Both the position numbers and the translations under genes were made by a program. Below the pieces are notes generated by a model. The model was given only the letters and a program-made list of their open reading frames with translations, was not told the origin of the DNA and did not search any database. From positions 1 to 32,315 of the forward strand of contig DASZQR010000003.1 in assembly GCA_035549555.1 (NCBI GenBank): a stretch of 32,315 nucleotides of DNA, given 5' to 3'. The DNA is from Patescibacteria group bacterium. GTDB taxonomy: Bacteria; Patescibacteriota; Microgenomatia; UBA8517. Positions within the stretch are counted from its first letter, which is position 1, and each line of letters begins with the position of its first letter. Below are positions 1 to 8,907 of the stretch, one piece after another.

Positions 1-65
1 TTTCCTCCTCCCCTTGGGGGATAAGTAAAAAGGCCAAAGCTGTAAGAGAAAAATGAGAAAATCTC

Positions 66-716
66 TCATACCCAATAAGCCGTCCGAGTCATCACCCTAG
101 AAAAACATTTCATCAAAAATTTAATGGCTTCCGGCAACTCCACTGCACCGGCTGTCATCGCTACCGAAGCATGATGCCCTTCATCTTCCTGCATCTTTTG
201 CAATATATGCCGACTTTTGCTATCAGCTGCCGGCAATTTCTGCAAATGCCGCTCTAAATGATTGACCACTTGGCGTTCTGTCTCAGCCACAAAACCTAAA
301 TTCCATGCATCGCCCGCTAATCCTGCCACTAAACCAATTGTAAATGAACCCAAATACCAGAATGGATTTAAATAACTCGGGTGTGCACCCAATTCCTGCA
401 GGCGTTGGTTGCACCAAGCCAAATGATCGTTTTCCTCCTCAGCTGATTGCTCTAAAGAACGTGCCACCTCAGTCGAACGCGACATCAACGCCTGGGCTTG
501 ATATAACGCTTGTGCGCTGATTTCACCGGCATGGTTCACGCGCAGCAAACCGGCACTGTGCTTGCGTTCTGCGCTTGATAATGCAGGCTCCTCAAGGTTA
601 GCTGCAGGATTGGGTCTGATCGATGACGGCGAATTAAACAAAGTACGCAGGCTTTGATCAAATTGCATCAGGCAGCGATCTAGGAAAGTGAAATTACGTA
701 ATTTGGAAATAGACAT
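66..716 (-). CDS. coq7: Coq7-type demethoxyubiquinone hydroxylase
   Basis: Membrane-associated diiron monooxygenase of ubiquinone biosynthesis, hydroxylating the demethoxyquinone ring. The 216-residue protein has the ferritin-like carboxylate/histidine set of the family: HAGE near residue 63, EEENDH near 93, the ETERQVVNHLE helix near 145, and EDEGHH near 177. A hydrophobic stretch (YLGSFTIGLVAGLAG) fits the membrane-binding helix. The start is supported by GGAGGAAAGCTT directly before the ATG. It lies 20 bp downstream of coaE on the same strand, so the two are probably co-transcribed. The length is normal for bacterial Coq7. Bases 48-70 downstream could form a weak hairpin with a T-rich tail, but I do not call it a terminator. 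Confidence 0.95.
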   Translation of the reverse strand: MSISKLRNFTFLDRCLMQFDQSLRTLFNSPSSIRPNPAANLEEPALSSAERKHSAGLLRVNHAGEISAQALYQAQALMSRSTEVARSLEQSAEEENDHLAWCNQRLQELGAHPSYLNPFWYLGSFTIGLVAGLAGDAWNLGFVAETERQVVNHLERHLQKLPAADSKSRHILQKMQEDEGHHASVAMTAGAVELPEAIKFLMKCFSRVMTRTAYWV

Positions 717-736
717 AAGCTTTCCTCCAATATTTG

Positions 737-1354
737 CTACTCATCTTCCCCCGCAGAAAAGCCCGAAGAAAGCGCCAAATAATGCTGATGTAACTGCTTA
801 ACTTCTGCCGCCAAAGTCTCTAAATCTCCAGCATTAACGATCACATCATCTGCTTGCTGCAAGCGTTGCGCGCGTGTGGCCTGTGAATCCAGGATGCGTT
901 GTACTTCTTCCGCCGTTAGGTGATCTCGCGCTTCGGTGCGTTTAATCTGTATCCCTTCGGAAGTATCCACTACCAAAATTCTATCCACCAAAGCATAAGA
1001 CAAAGTCGCTTCTATCAATAAAGGTATAACCAATAAACAATACGGAGATTGAAGCTTATCCACCTGACGTTGCATTTCAGTGATAATCAGCGGATGTAAC
1101 AATGCTTCTAACCAACGCCGTTCTTTAGGCTGTTCAAAAACAATTTTGCGGAGAATTTGACGGTCAAGGCTACCGGATTCATGCAATACCTGGCTGCCAA
1201 AATGCTGCATGATCTCCTTTGTGATTATAGAATCTGCAATGACTTCACGGGCAATGATATCCGCATCAATAACCGGCACACCCAATTTGGCAAACAAACT
1301 GGCCACAGTAGATTTACCGCTGCCAATCCCGCCTGTTAAACCAACTTTTAGCAT
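737..1354 (-). CDS. coaE: Dephospho-CoA kinase
   Basis: Last step of coenzyme A synthesis: ATP-dependent phosphorylation of the 3'-hydroxyl of dephospho-CoA in the cytoplasm. The 205-residue product begins MLKVGLTGGIGSGKST, a canonical P-loop, followed by the family's DADIIAREV motif and a LID-like segment (KRTEARDHLTAEEVQRI). The open frame extends 15 codons upstream, but the ATG at 1354 is preferred because AGGTGA sits just upstream and homologues begin at this methionine. It is followed after 20 bp by coq7. In many gammaproteobacteria coaE directly follows pilBCD. Here three accessory genes lie between pilD and coaE. Confidence 0.95.
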   Translation of the reverse strand: MLKVGLTGGIGSGKSTVASLFAKLGVPVIDADIIAREVIADSIITKEIMQHFGSQVLHESGSLDRQILRKIVFEQPKERRWLEALLHPLIITEMQRQVDKLQSPYCLLVIPLLIEATLSYALVDRILVVDTSEGIQIKRTEARDHLTAEEVQRILDSQATRAQRLQQADDVIVNAGDLETLAAEVKQLHQHYLALSSGFSAGEDE

Positions 1355-1420
1355 AGACTCACCTGATTTGCTGACTATACAATAGTCCAGAAACGACAAT
1401 CTCCACTACCAAAAAATATT

Positions 1421-1532
1421 ATAACTATTCACCACAGGATTGAAACAGCCATATTTTCCCAATCTCACCCCTAAAAATTTAGGAAAAATCTGACCGTTTT
1501 GTGCGACTTCCAACAATGTGCTGAATAGTTAC
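1421..1532. repeat. MITE-like element, copy A
   Basis: This is a 112-bp non-coding element whose ends are inverted repeats: ATAACTATTCACC at the left and GCTGAATAGTTAC at the right. It is flanked on both sides by the direct repeat AAAATATT (1413-1420 and 1533-1540), which looks like an 8-bp target-site duplication. An inverted, longer relative lies at 6600-6862. They share GTAACTATTCAGC, AAACGGTCAGATT, CCCCTAAAAATT and CTGTGGTGAATA. No coding capacity is seen, so it would be a non-autonomous element mobilised in trans. The rest of the 1355-1657 gap holds only AT-rich upstream sequence for the U-box gene. Confidence 0.7.
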
Positions 1533-1657
1533 AAAATATTAAAAGCAAATGAGGGCTAGGTATAACAGAGATTATTTCCAGATACAACTCATCAGCGCTG
1601 AAAAAGTAACTACTTACCCCTCTGAAATACCTAAAAAATTAATTGGAGAGATCATTC

Positions 1658-3202
1658 ATGGCACAAGAGACAAAAAAAGATATCAAAATTAAACAAAGAA
1701 AACTATCAGGTGAGCTCACTTATCTAGAAGATTTTAAATGCCCCATTTCGCTTGGAGTGATATTAAATGACCGCTGTATGGTAGCAGAAGATGGGCATAC
1801 TTACTCCGAAAGAAACATTAAAAACTGGTTTATGAAAGAAGAAAATTTACACGGTATTTTTTCTTATCTGGTTGCACATAGAATGCAAGAGAAATTAATA
1901 GAACTAATGAATCAACTAGCAGTGCTTCCAGATACACCTAAATATGAAGCCAACAGAATCGATTTTTACAATACCGTCACGACACTTGTTAAAAGTAATG
2001 ATCCATCCGCAATCAATTTTTTTGTAAATTCTGTAAAGTGTCTGTGGATTATCGATAATAAACTTTTTATTGGCATCAGAAATATTTTTGAAAACCCTCC
2101 CTTAGCAGCAGATAAAAGTATCAATGAAAACATTCTTAAACCCTTAACAGGAAAAGTTACCAGCCAAGGAGAAAAAGTTCCCTTTCCAGACATGGAATAT
2201 ATTTCAGAACATGTAATTAGCCTGGCAATTAAATTAAATAGGCCGCTCAGAAAAGACCATTTGATTAAAGCCTATGATGATGGCAATCTAGATAGATTTA
2301 AAGCGATATTGCACTCTCATCTGCAGCAAATCTCACCAGAAGTTAATCGCAAATATTTTTTCGAACCCTTGTATAGGGCTATTCAAAGTAATCAAACACC
2401 ATTTGTACAAGCTATTCTGGCAACAGGTGTCCCTATCAGCGGCGAATATATAAATGAATTTTTGCTATCACCAATTCTTCATGGATAGTTCACTCTAGTC
2501 AAAGAATTACTAGAAGCTAAATTTGTACCCGGTCAAGAAAGTGTCAGGCTAGAGAAATTACAGAAAATGCAACAATTCGCTACTGAACAACATGAGGATA
2601 CCATTGCTGAATTATTGACCCGCCACATAGCACAGTCTGGCGAGGCACTTAAAGCTGAAACAACTCCCTTAACACCGATACCTCCTCAAACTCCCGCACC
2701 TGTGATTATTCCTTTGACTGTTCCCTCGATAGCAGATTCCGCTGAAGTGCTACCCACTCAAATACCTAGTCAATCACCTGTGCCCATTGCATCGCAAGTA
2801 GGGACTCCTTTGATGTTAGGAGCATCTCTGAGCAAAATGACTACTGGATTTTTTCGATCGGTTGATCGCGCACTATCTGGAACCACAGCATCAGAAACAA
2901 AACCTAAGAAATATACGAGTCTTACTGACAGCAAAACTTTACAAAGAATGGACAGATTAAGCACAAAGTTAGAGCAGCTGGAAAAATCAAATATGCAGTT
3001 AGAACAATTAGCAGGTTCGCAAGTCGGAGGTTTGCGGTTTGCTTTAGCTGAACATAGAGAAACTTTAACAGAATTACAGTCTAGTCATTTAATTGATGTA
3101 GAGCGTTTAAAGGAACTTGAAAATAATCTTGCTACTTGTAAAGAGGATATCGCTGAGCAAATGGCTTGGTATAATCCGTTTAGTAGCCTTGGAATGTGTT
3201 GA
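1658..3202 (+). pseudogene. U-box / ankyrin-like effector gene with internal TAG
   Basis: One reading frame of about 513 sense codons is interrupted by a single TAG at 2486-2488; the frame continues unchanged on both sides. The N-terminal part (residues 23-80) resembles a eukaryotic U-box, the E2-binding fold of some ubiquitin ligases, with CPI at 28-30 and DGHTYSER at 45-52. Its second half is shorter than usual. Residues ~200-270 look like degenerate ankyrin repeats, and this resumes after the stop (FTLVKELLEAKF). A proline-rich linker and a C-terminal coiled coil (around MDRLSTKLEQLEKSN) follow. GGAGAG seven bases upstream supports the ATG at 1658. Known bacterial U-box proteins such as Legionella LubX are secreted ligases, so a type IV-secreted effector role is inferred. 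The stop makes it probably inactive, or a 276-residue truncated protein. Confidence 0.75.
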
Positions 3203-3235
3203 ACTGTCATCCTTCGCTTTGCTCAGGAGACAGTT
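3202..3235. terminator. Hairpin between convergent genes
   Basis: AACTGTC (3202-3208) and GACAGTT (3229-3235) form a perfect 7-bp inverted repeat between the end of the U-box gene and the end of the convergent arginine-hydrolase gene. There is no clear U-run, so terminator function is tentative. The interior (CATCCTTCGCTTTGCTCAGGA) resembles the short palindromic repeats that are common in intergenic DNA. Confidence 0.35.
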
Positions 3236-3247
3236 AACTGGATGAAC

Positions 3248-4351
3248 CTAAACTTCCCCCGCAACCCGTGCACCCAATTGCAACAGCTTTTGCAACAAAA
3301 CCTGTAGCCTTTCTGCTGTGGGCGCAGAGACATGAATACGCGCCAAAGATTCTTGATCGTGACGCAACCCCGCCTTCAGGCGGGGTATCTCAAAACTACC
3401 GCCTGCATCGGTAATCGCATCGAGAACCTGATTCATCAAGCCATTATCTAAAATATGCCCTTGTAGCTCGATCGTGCAATCGGCAATCGCTGAGCTAAAA
3501 TGCGGGCCCGGAGTAGTCGTTGCCGGCACATCTTGCGTCAGGCACAAGCTCAAACACTTAGCAGCACCCCCAGCCAACATGAACTCGGTTAACGGCGTAG
3601 CAATGACTTCATAACCCCAGGATTTAAGCTGCTGCCGGAAGGCGTCTGTCGGTTGATTGCAAATATAAGCCTCCCCGCACACCACACCATTACAAGTAAA
3701 ATTCAGCGCATCTTCTTCACTAACGGCCAAACGTTTATGCGGCGGAACTCGCGCATGCAGTAATTCTAGAGAAGGTTGATCAAAGGCGGGAGGATAATAA
3801 ACCACGCGTCCATCCGCCAAGGGCGCAAAACACGTATCCAGATGATAAAAACGCTGATCCACCAACCTCAACGAAGCCACTTCTACATCAAAAATCTCAC
3901 ATAATCGCGGATGCGCTTCCAAGGCTGTACGCACGCCATAACCTGCCCATAACAAAGTTTCCCCGGGTTGAAACAGCGCATCGCCCTCGCCTTCAAATGT
4001 GCCTTCACCGTGTAAATCGACGATGTTATAACCCTGCTCGCGAAACCACTGAATGAAAAAGTGTTCCTCCGGCTGCCGTTGCGGAAAACGAAAGGCCGAA
4101 GGCACAAAAATCTTCCCCAGCACCAAGCCAGCATTAGCCGTAAACGGCATATCAGGTAAACCGCGTATCGCTGGAATCAGATGTACCTTGGCACGCGCCG
4201 AAATTAATTCATATAATGCTTGCCACTGCTGCTGTGCAACATCATTCTTGGCGCGTCCAACTTGTCCTTCCATCCAGGGATTTATAACATATTCGACACC
4301 AAAATATTTGGGTGGGCACATTGCCCATTGAGAAGTAACTAGATTGGCCAT
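3248..4351 (-). CDS. Arginine-hydrolase-like amidinotransferase-fold protein with LOR/SDH-like tail
   Basis: Residues ~1-280 belong to the amidinotransferase/dimethylarginine-hydrolase fold, which hydrolyses guanidino compounds through a cysteine. The expected residues are present: DMPF (67-70), FEGEGD (119-124), YHLD (169-172) and the nucleophile Cys266 in GGAAKC. Residues ~288-367 (ELQGHILDN, then GGSFEIPRLKAGLRHDQES) resemble the N-terminal domain of LOR/SDH proteins. This combination is known from cyanobacterial AgrE/ArgZ arginine dihydrolases, which convert arginine to ornithine, CO2 and ammonia. The ornithine-cyclodeaminase-like part of AgrE is absent. Arginine dihydrolase is therefore the best guess; a simple amidinohydrolase or arginine deiminase is possible. 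It is transcribed opposite to both neighbouring effector-like genes. Confidence 0.75.
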   Translation of the reverse strand: MANLVTSQWAMCPPKYFGVEYVINPWMEGQVGRAKNDVAQQQWQALYELISARAKVHLIPAIRGLPDMPFTANAGLVLGKIFVPSAFRFPQRQPEEHFFIQWFREQGYNIVDLHGEGTFEGEGDALFQPGETLLWAGYGVRTALEAHPRLCEIFDVEVASLRLVDQRFYHLDTCFAPLADGRVVYYPPAFDQPSLELLHARVPPHKRLAVSEEDALNFTCNGVVCGEAYICNQPTDAFRQQLKSWGYEVIATPLTEFMLAGGAAKCLSLCLTQDVPATTTPGPHFSSAIADCTIELQGHILDNGLMNQVLDAITDAGGSFEIPRLKAGLRHDQESLARIHVSAPTAERLQVLLQKLLQLGARVAGEV

Positions 4352-4586
4352 GGTTAGAGTTCACTCTTGCGTCTTAAGTCATCCGTGAAGGATATATTAG
4401 CGGTTATATTCATGCAAAACAACTTGGGACTTATGCTCACGACAGAAGTATTTAGGTTAAAGTGTTTCACCAATCTACCAGCATACTCTTAAGCGAATAT
4501 TAATTTATGCATGGAAAAACCTTTGCGAACTGCTAAATGGATTTTAGTTTTTTGTACATTTAAGAATCGCGCGCGCATCTTTTCAA

Positions 4587-4737
4587 TTAAGGGCATCTCT
4601 AGAAATCAGAGATTTTCGCCCAAGACAAGGCGGATTAGATTTTAAAACCGGAGTTAATACGGGAATAAATGAGGATTTTAAAATCTAATCCAACGCCGTA
4701 TTGAGCGAAAAGATCAATTTCTAGAGGCGCCCTTAAT
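4587..4737. repeat. Palindromic MITE-like element with TTAA flanks
   Basis: This is a 151-bp imperfect palindrome lying in the 489-bp gap between the arginine-hydrolase gene and the ankyrin gene. Outer arms are AAGGGCATCTCTAGAAAT and its near-complement ATTTCTAGAGGCGCCCTT; inner arms are GGATTAGATTTTAAAA and TTTTAAAATCTAATCC. TTAA borders both ends, consistent with a 4-bp target duplication as made by IS5-type elements. No open frame is present, so it is probably a non-autonomous element. The remainder of the gap (4352-4586 and 4738-4840) is AT-rich upstream DNA for the two flanking genes; I see no other gene in it. Confidence 0.7.
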
Positions 4738-4840
4738 CTTTTCTTAATTAATCCATATTACCCTTAATGTAAGATGCATCTATTATGAGTGTAAGTTAAT
4801 TTTTTTTTATTAACTTTTAAAAAAGTGGAGAAAATAAGCA

Positions 4841-6580
4841 GTGAAAGTAATATTAAAAATAAACGACCGCGAATACCCGGTGAATGATGTCGACCCAAAC
4901 GTAAAATTAGCAGAATTATTTGATCGCTTTTTTGAGTTATATCAACCGGCTAAACTGGCCGGTCTTTCTTCAGACCAGGACATGGGATTTAAGATTGCAG
5001 GGCGGGTGCTTAGGTCTGAGGATTTTGGTAAGACATTGGTAGAACTGGGCATTTTTGAAGAAACTCGGCTTGAAGCAACTCCCTGTAAGAAATATAGCAC
5101 AGAGGTTTTATCTCCAACTAGTTTACGTGAGTATGTTCTAGATCCACAAACGGTTCATATTCCTTTGGCAAAAAAGTATCTGAGGGATTACATCCCTATT
5201 CATGGAGAGATATGGGGGGGCTGGAGTAGGGCTCATCATAAAGCGCGGCTGGGTTGGTTGACACCCGAAGATGTAGCGCACTATGGTCAATTGGATGCTC
5301 GGCTGACAAAAGATGGATGGTCACTCTTGCATATCACTGCATATTATGGGCATCTTAATTCCACACAACTATTACTTGAAAAAAATGCAAACCCTAGCAT
5401 AACAGAACAGAGCCTATATGGTACTCTCAGCAAAAAAACCCCTTTACATTTGGCACTACAGAATAATCATGGAGCGGTGGCAAAAGCATTGTTAGAAGCT
5501 AAAGCTGATCCCCGCGCTGTTTGCGCAAAGGAACGCACTCCCCTGCATGAAGCTGCTCAATATACCACAGACTTGCAAGAAGAGCTGATGAAGTCATTAA
5601 TCGCAAAGGGTGCTGATGTGAAAGCTACAGATTGGAATGGACAGACCATTCTCATGTCTTTGCTGCTATCTACTCGTGCAACAGTAAAGAATCAGCATCT
5701 ATTAGAATGGCTCATAGACCTGGGTGTGGATGTAGATGCACAGGATCGCCGTGGTAAAACTGCATTATATTATGCTTGTTCGAGAAATGATGTTGCCTCT
5801 GTGAAAACTTTACTTAGCAAAGGCGCGGATCCAGATATTAGTGCTCCCATGATGGCTACTGAATCTGGGGAAATTGTCTCATTGTTAGTTGAATATGGCG
5901 CTAAGAAACCTGAACCCGAATTGGATGCAAAACAAGCGCAGAATGAAAAATTGGAATTAGAAGCAAGTTTAGCCCTTAAACGTGAAACAGATGCTAAGCT
6001 CACAGGATTAAACAAAATTATTCAAGGGCGTAAACAATTTCTTGAAGAAGATCGAGATAAATTAAAAATACTTGAGCAAATGATGAGAGAAAGTGCCAGC
6101 TTGGATGAACGCCAATTATCTCTTAAGGAAACTCAGAAGGAGTTAAAACCACGCGAACCAGCCGAAGAAGCAGAAATTATATTAATCGAACCAAGCGCAA
6201 ACATACCCGAGGCTAAATTACCACAACAGAAAGTTCCAACAATTGAACCATTTGGAGAACCTCTGTCTCCACCATTTTCCAAAACTGCTGTTTGGGGTAA
6301 GCGTCCCCCCTCTCCTAGTGAGTCCCAAAGGAAATTAAAAACGACTGAGCAGAGTGCTGAAGAAGAAATCACGTTAAGCGAAAGGACTACTGAAGTTAAA
6401 TCAAAACAGGAACCTAACAAAGATCAGTCAGTAGCACCATTTTACAAATTTGCTCTTTGGCATGAGCGCACAAAATCTCTAAGTGACGCTAAGGGGAGAT
6501 TAGAAAATCTTCTAAAAACACAACCAGAACCAAGCGAGCCTTCAAGTAATACCATCGACCCAAAGTTATCCAACAGATAA
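4841..6580 (+). CDS. Ubiquitin-like / ankyrin-repeat protein, likely effector
   Basis: A 579-residue protein not recognised as a named family. Residues 1-80 read like a ubiquitin-type beta-grasp domain: an amphipathic start (MKVILKINDREYPV), a helix around KLAELFDRFF, then GFKIAGRVL and TLVELGIFEETRLEA. Residues ~150-350 contain ankyrin repeats (GWSLLHITAYYGHL, TPLHLALQNNHGAV, TPLHEAAQ, KTALYYACSRNDVAS). A charged coiled coil follows at ~355-430, then a low-complexity Pro/Glu/Ser tail with a tandem duplication (PFSKTAVWGKRPPS against PFYKFALWHERTKS). The start codon is GTG, with GGAG ten bases upstream. The architecture suggests an effector acting in a eukaryotic host cell, possibly on ubiquitin pathways; this is inference. 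Confidence 0.75.
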   Translation: MKVILKINDREYPVNDVDPNVKLAELFDRFFELYQPAKLAGLSSDQDMGFKIAGRVLRSEDFGKTLVELGIFEETRLEATPCKKYSTEVLSPTSLREYVLDPQTVHIPLAKKYLRDYIPIHGEIWGGWSRAHHKARLGWLTPEDVAHYGQLDARLTKDGWSLLHITAYYGHLNSTQLLLEKNANPSITEQSLYGTLSKKTPLHLALQNNHGAVAKALLEAKADPRAVCAKERTPLHEAAQYTTDLQEELMKSLIAKGADVKATDWNGQTILMSLLLSTRATVKNQHLLEWLIDLGVDVDAQDRRGKTALYYACSRNDVASVKTLLSKGADPDISAPMMATESGEIVSLLVEYGAKKPEPELDAKQAQNEKLELEASLALKRETDAKLTGLNKIIQGRKQFLEEDRDKLKILEQMMRESASLDERQLSLKETQKELKPREPAEEAEIILIEPSANIPEAKLPQQKVPTIEPFGEPLSPPFSKTAVWGKRPPSPSESQRKLKTTEQSAEEEITLSERTTEVKSKQEPNKDQSVAPFYKFALWHERTKSLSDAKGRLENLLKTQPEPSEPSSNTIDPKLSNR

Positions 6581-6599
6581 AATTAGGTGTTTTATGAAT

Positions 6600-6862
6600 G
6601 TAACTATTCAGCTTGTTGCTTGAAGCAGCACCAAACGGTCAGATTATTCCATGGTCACCCCTAAAAATTAGGAAAAAGCGCAGCACACACAGAGTATGTG
6701 AGTATTTTTGCTAAACTTTTAGGGGTGGGATTATAAAGCACTTCCTATACTTTACCCTTCGGGCTGCTTGAGCATTCAAATTTGTTCCTACAAATTTTAG
6801 TGGGAAAATATGACCAACGGAAATCCCTTGCGGGATGGCCATTTCAGTCCTGTGGTGAATAC
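6600..6862. repeat. MITE-like element, copy B (inverted, longer)
   Basis: The left end GTAACTATTCAGC and the right-end stretch CCTGTGGTGAATA match the two ends of copy A (1421-1532) in opposite orientation. The right terminal repeat is degenerate. The interior has an extra segment containing an 11-bp perfect inverted repeat: CACCCCTAAAA at 6656-6666 and TTTTAGGGGTG at 6717-6727. It fills nearly the whole gap between the ankyrin gene and pilD and ends two bases before the pilD stop codon. No open frame and no clear target duplication were found. Confidence 0.65.
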
Positions 6863-6863
6863 C

Positions 6864-7691
6864 CTAAAAAAATATATTAAATTTCCCAAATAACAGCACA
6901 CTCAACCCTGCTGCCACTAAATAGGGACCAAACGGCAAAGGCATATCATAACTATGCCTGCCACGCAGCATCAGCATGATGACAACTATTAATCCAATCA
7001 TTGAAGCTAAAAACATAATCATCGGTAAAGGATAAACCCCCAGCCACGCCCCAAATACCGACAACAGTTTATAATCACCATGCCCTATACCTTCTGCTTT
7101 CCGTATGAGCTTGTATAAAACGCCTATCACTCTCAGGCTGAGATATCCTACAGCCGCTCCCAGTATCGCTTGTTCAGGCGCTACGAATAGCCCACCAACA
7201 TTGCTCAATAAACCCAACCATATCAAAGTCAAAGTAATACAATCAGGTAATAGATAATATTTACTATCAATCAAAGCCAGCAGAATTAATCCCCAAATTA
7301 ATACTAAAATCACAAAAGTCTCGGCGTGTATTCCAAAATGGCGGGTTATCACCAAGGTGACTATACTCACCCCTAACTCTACCCAGACATAATGCTTTAC
7401 AAGCTGTTGATTGCAGTGCGCGCATTTTCTTAATTTCATTAACCTTGGAAATAGAGGTAAATTCATCCAAACCGGCAATTGCATATCGCAGTTTAAACAA
7501 TGCAAGCGCAACTTTTTTTTGCTCAAATAGCAGCTCGATGTGTCGTTGCCATTGTGCAATATCCAACATTGTTGCCGCCAATTTTGTTGCAAAATTCGAG
7601 GTATATGTTCGGTCAAAATATTAATTGCCGCTCCTGCAAATAATCCAGACATTACGACACTTGACCACAATACCATGCTGGACAATGACAA
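6864..7691 (-). CDS. pilD: Type IV prepilin peptidase / N-methylase
   Basis: Inner-membrane aspartyl protease that cleaves prepilin leaders and methylates the new N-terminus. The two catalytic aspartates are visible, in ALIDSKYYLLPD (residues ~141-151) and in GHGDYKLL (~204-211). The cytoplasmic zinc site has the usual pairs CLNC and CAHC. Multiple hydrophobic helices are present. The length (275) is near the usual 280-290. The likely start is an unusual TTG at 7691, preceded by GGGAGAAATAGA with good spacing; an ATG five codons later is the alternative. It is the last gene of pilB-pilC-pilD. No pilin gene is in the window. Confidence 0.92.
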   Translation of the reverse strand: MSLSSMVLWSSVVMSGLFAGAAINILTEHIPRILQQNWRQQCWILHNGNDTSSCYLSKKKLRLHCLNCDMQLPVWMNLPLFPRLMKLRKCAHCNQQLVKHYVWVELGVSIVTLVITRHFGIHAETFVILVLIWGLILLALIDSKYYLLPDCITLTLIWLGLLSNVGGLFVAPEQAILGAAVGYLSLRVIGVLYKLIRKAEGIGHGDYKLLSVFGAWLGVYPLPMIMFLASMIGLIVVIMLMLRGRHSYDMPLPFGPYLVAAGLSVLLFGKFNIFF

Positions 7692-7710
7692 TCTATTTCT
7701 CCCATTTACT

Positions 7711-8907
7711 TCATATCACCGAACCCAAAAGAAAAATCGGCAGATACATGGCAATGACCAGACTGCCAATCACCACGCATAAAAACATCATAACGATTGG
7801 CTCTAATAATTGACTTAAATTATGCACTGTGTAATCCACTTGTTTTTCAAAATGTTCACTTAATTTAGCAAACATTTTTTCCAAGTGGCCTGACTCTTCG
7901 CCTATAGCCGTCATTTGAATCACCCGTGATGGAAAAATCGGGATTTTTTTCATGGCGTCATTTATCGCCTGCCCGGCTTTAATACACTGCGACAACTCCA
8001 TAAACGCATGCTTATAAAAAATGTTACCTGTAACTTTTGCCGTCATATCCATTGCTTCAAGTAGTGGCAATCCTGCACGCAATGAGGTGGCTAGTGTGGA
8101 AAAACACCGTGCAAAAATTGCATTACTGATAGTACTGCCAACCAAAGGGATGCTTAACCCTAATTTTTCGATGAGGGCATTGACTCTAGTTGATTTTTTT
8201 ATAGCCATTTTTAGCAATAGATACACTACTATCATTATTATCAAAAACAACCATCCGTCATGACGTATTCTATCCGCTAGCCCCATAATCAAACGCGTAA
8301 ATACAGGCAATTGTGCACCCAATCCTTGAAATAATTTTTCAAATTGCGGAATAACTAAAATTATCAAACCCACGGTAATTACTAATGCTATGGATAATAC
8401 AATCATAGGATAGAATAGCGCTTTTTTAATCTTGTGTTTTAATGAAATAATTTTTTCGCGATGGTTGGCAATTTCATTTAAAATGCTATCAAGCCGGCCT
8501 GATTGCTCTCCCACATAAATTAAATTGCAGAATATTGGATCAAAATATTTGGGTTGCGATTGCAAGGCTTGACTAAATAATTGGCCGCTTTCTACGTGTT
8601 TTTGTAGTGCTTTAGTGATTGTGCGCATATTCGCATTGGCAGCACTGTCACTGATGACTGTTAGCGCTGCATTAAGAGAAATTCCACTGGCAAGCAGCGT
8701 TGCTATTTCCCGGCTAAAATCGGTAATATCTTCAAAGTTAATGCTTCTTTTCTTTGAAAGAGGAAATTGAAATTTTCGAGTAATACGTAAGGGTGTAATA
8801 TGTTGCTGACCAAGCTTTTGCCTAACTTTTATCACACTGTCTGCGAGAAATTCGCCCTCTACGCGCATACCTTTATGATCTATCCCTTTCCAACGAAACA
8901 CTTTCAT
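7711..8907 (-). CDS. pilC: Type IV pilus inner-membrane platform protein
   Basis: GspF/PilC-family platform protein of the pilus assembly machine, working with the PilB ATPase. At 398 residues it has the standard two-fold repeated domain: the first begins near FSREIATLLASGISL (~65) and the second near FARCFSTLATSLRAGLPLLEAM (~265). Three long hydrophobic helices occur (around 170-190, 210-230 and 370-395). The start codon overlaps the pilB stop by 4 bp, so translational coupling is likely. pilD follows 19 bp after its end. Confidence 0.93.
   Translation of the reverse strand: MKVFRWKGIDHKGMRVEGEFLADSVIKVRQKLGQQHITPLRITRKFQFPLSKKRSINFEDITDFSREIATLLASGISLNAALTVISDSAANANMRTITKALQKHVESGQLFSQALQSQPKYFDPIFCNLIYVGEQSGRLDSILNEIANHREKIISLKHKIKKALFYPMIVLSIALVITVGLIILVIPQFEKLFQGLGAQLPVFTRLIMGLADRIRHDGWLFLIIMIVVYLLLKMAIKKSTRVNALIEKLGLSIPLVGSTISNAIFARCFSTLATSLRAGLPLLEAMDMTAKVTGNIFYKHAFMELSQCIKAGQAINDAMKKIPIFPSRVIQMTAIGEESGHLEKMFAKLSEHFEKQVDYTVHNLSQLLEPIVMMFLCVVIGSLVIAMYLPIFLLGSVI

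Noticed and set aside
3883-4134. 83-residue minus-strand ORF inside the arginine-hydrolase gene
   Set aside because: It is an alternate-frame shadow of a well-supported enzyme gene.
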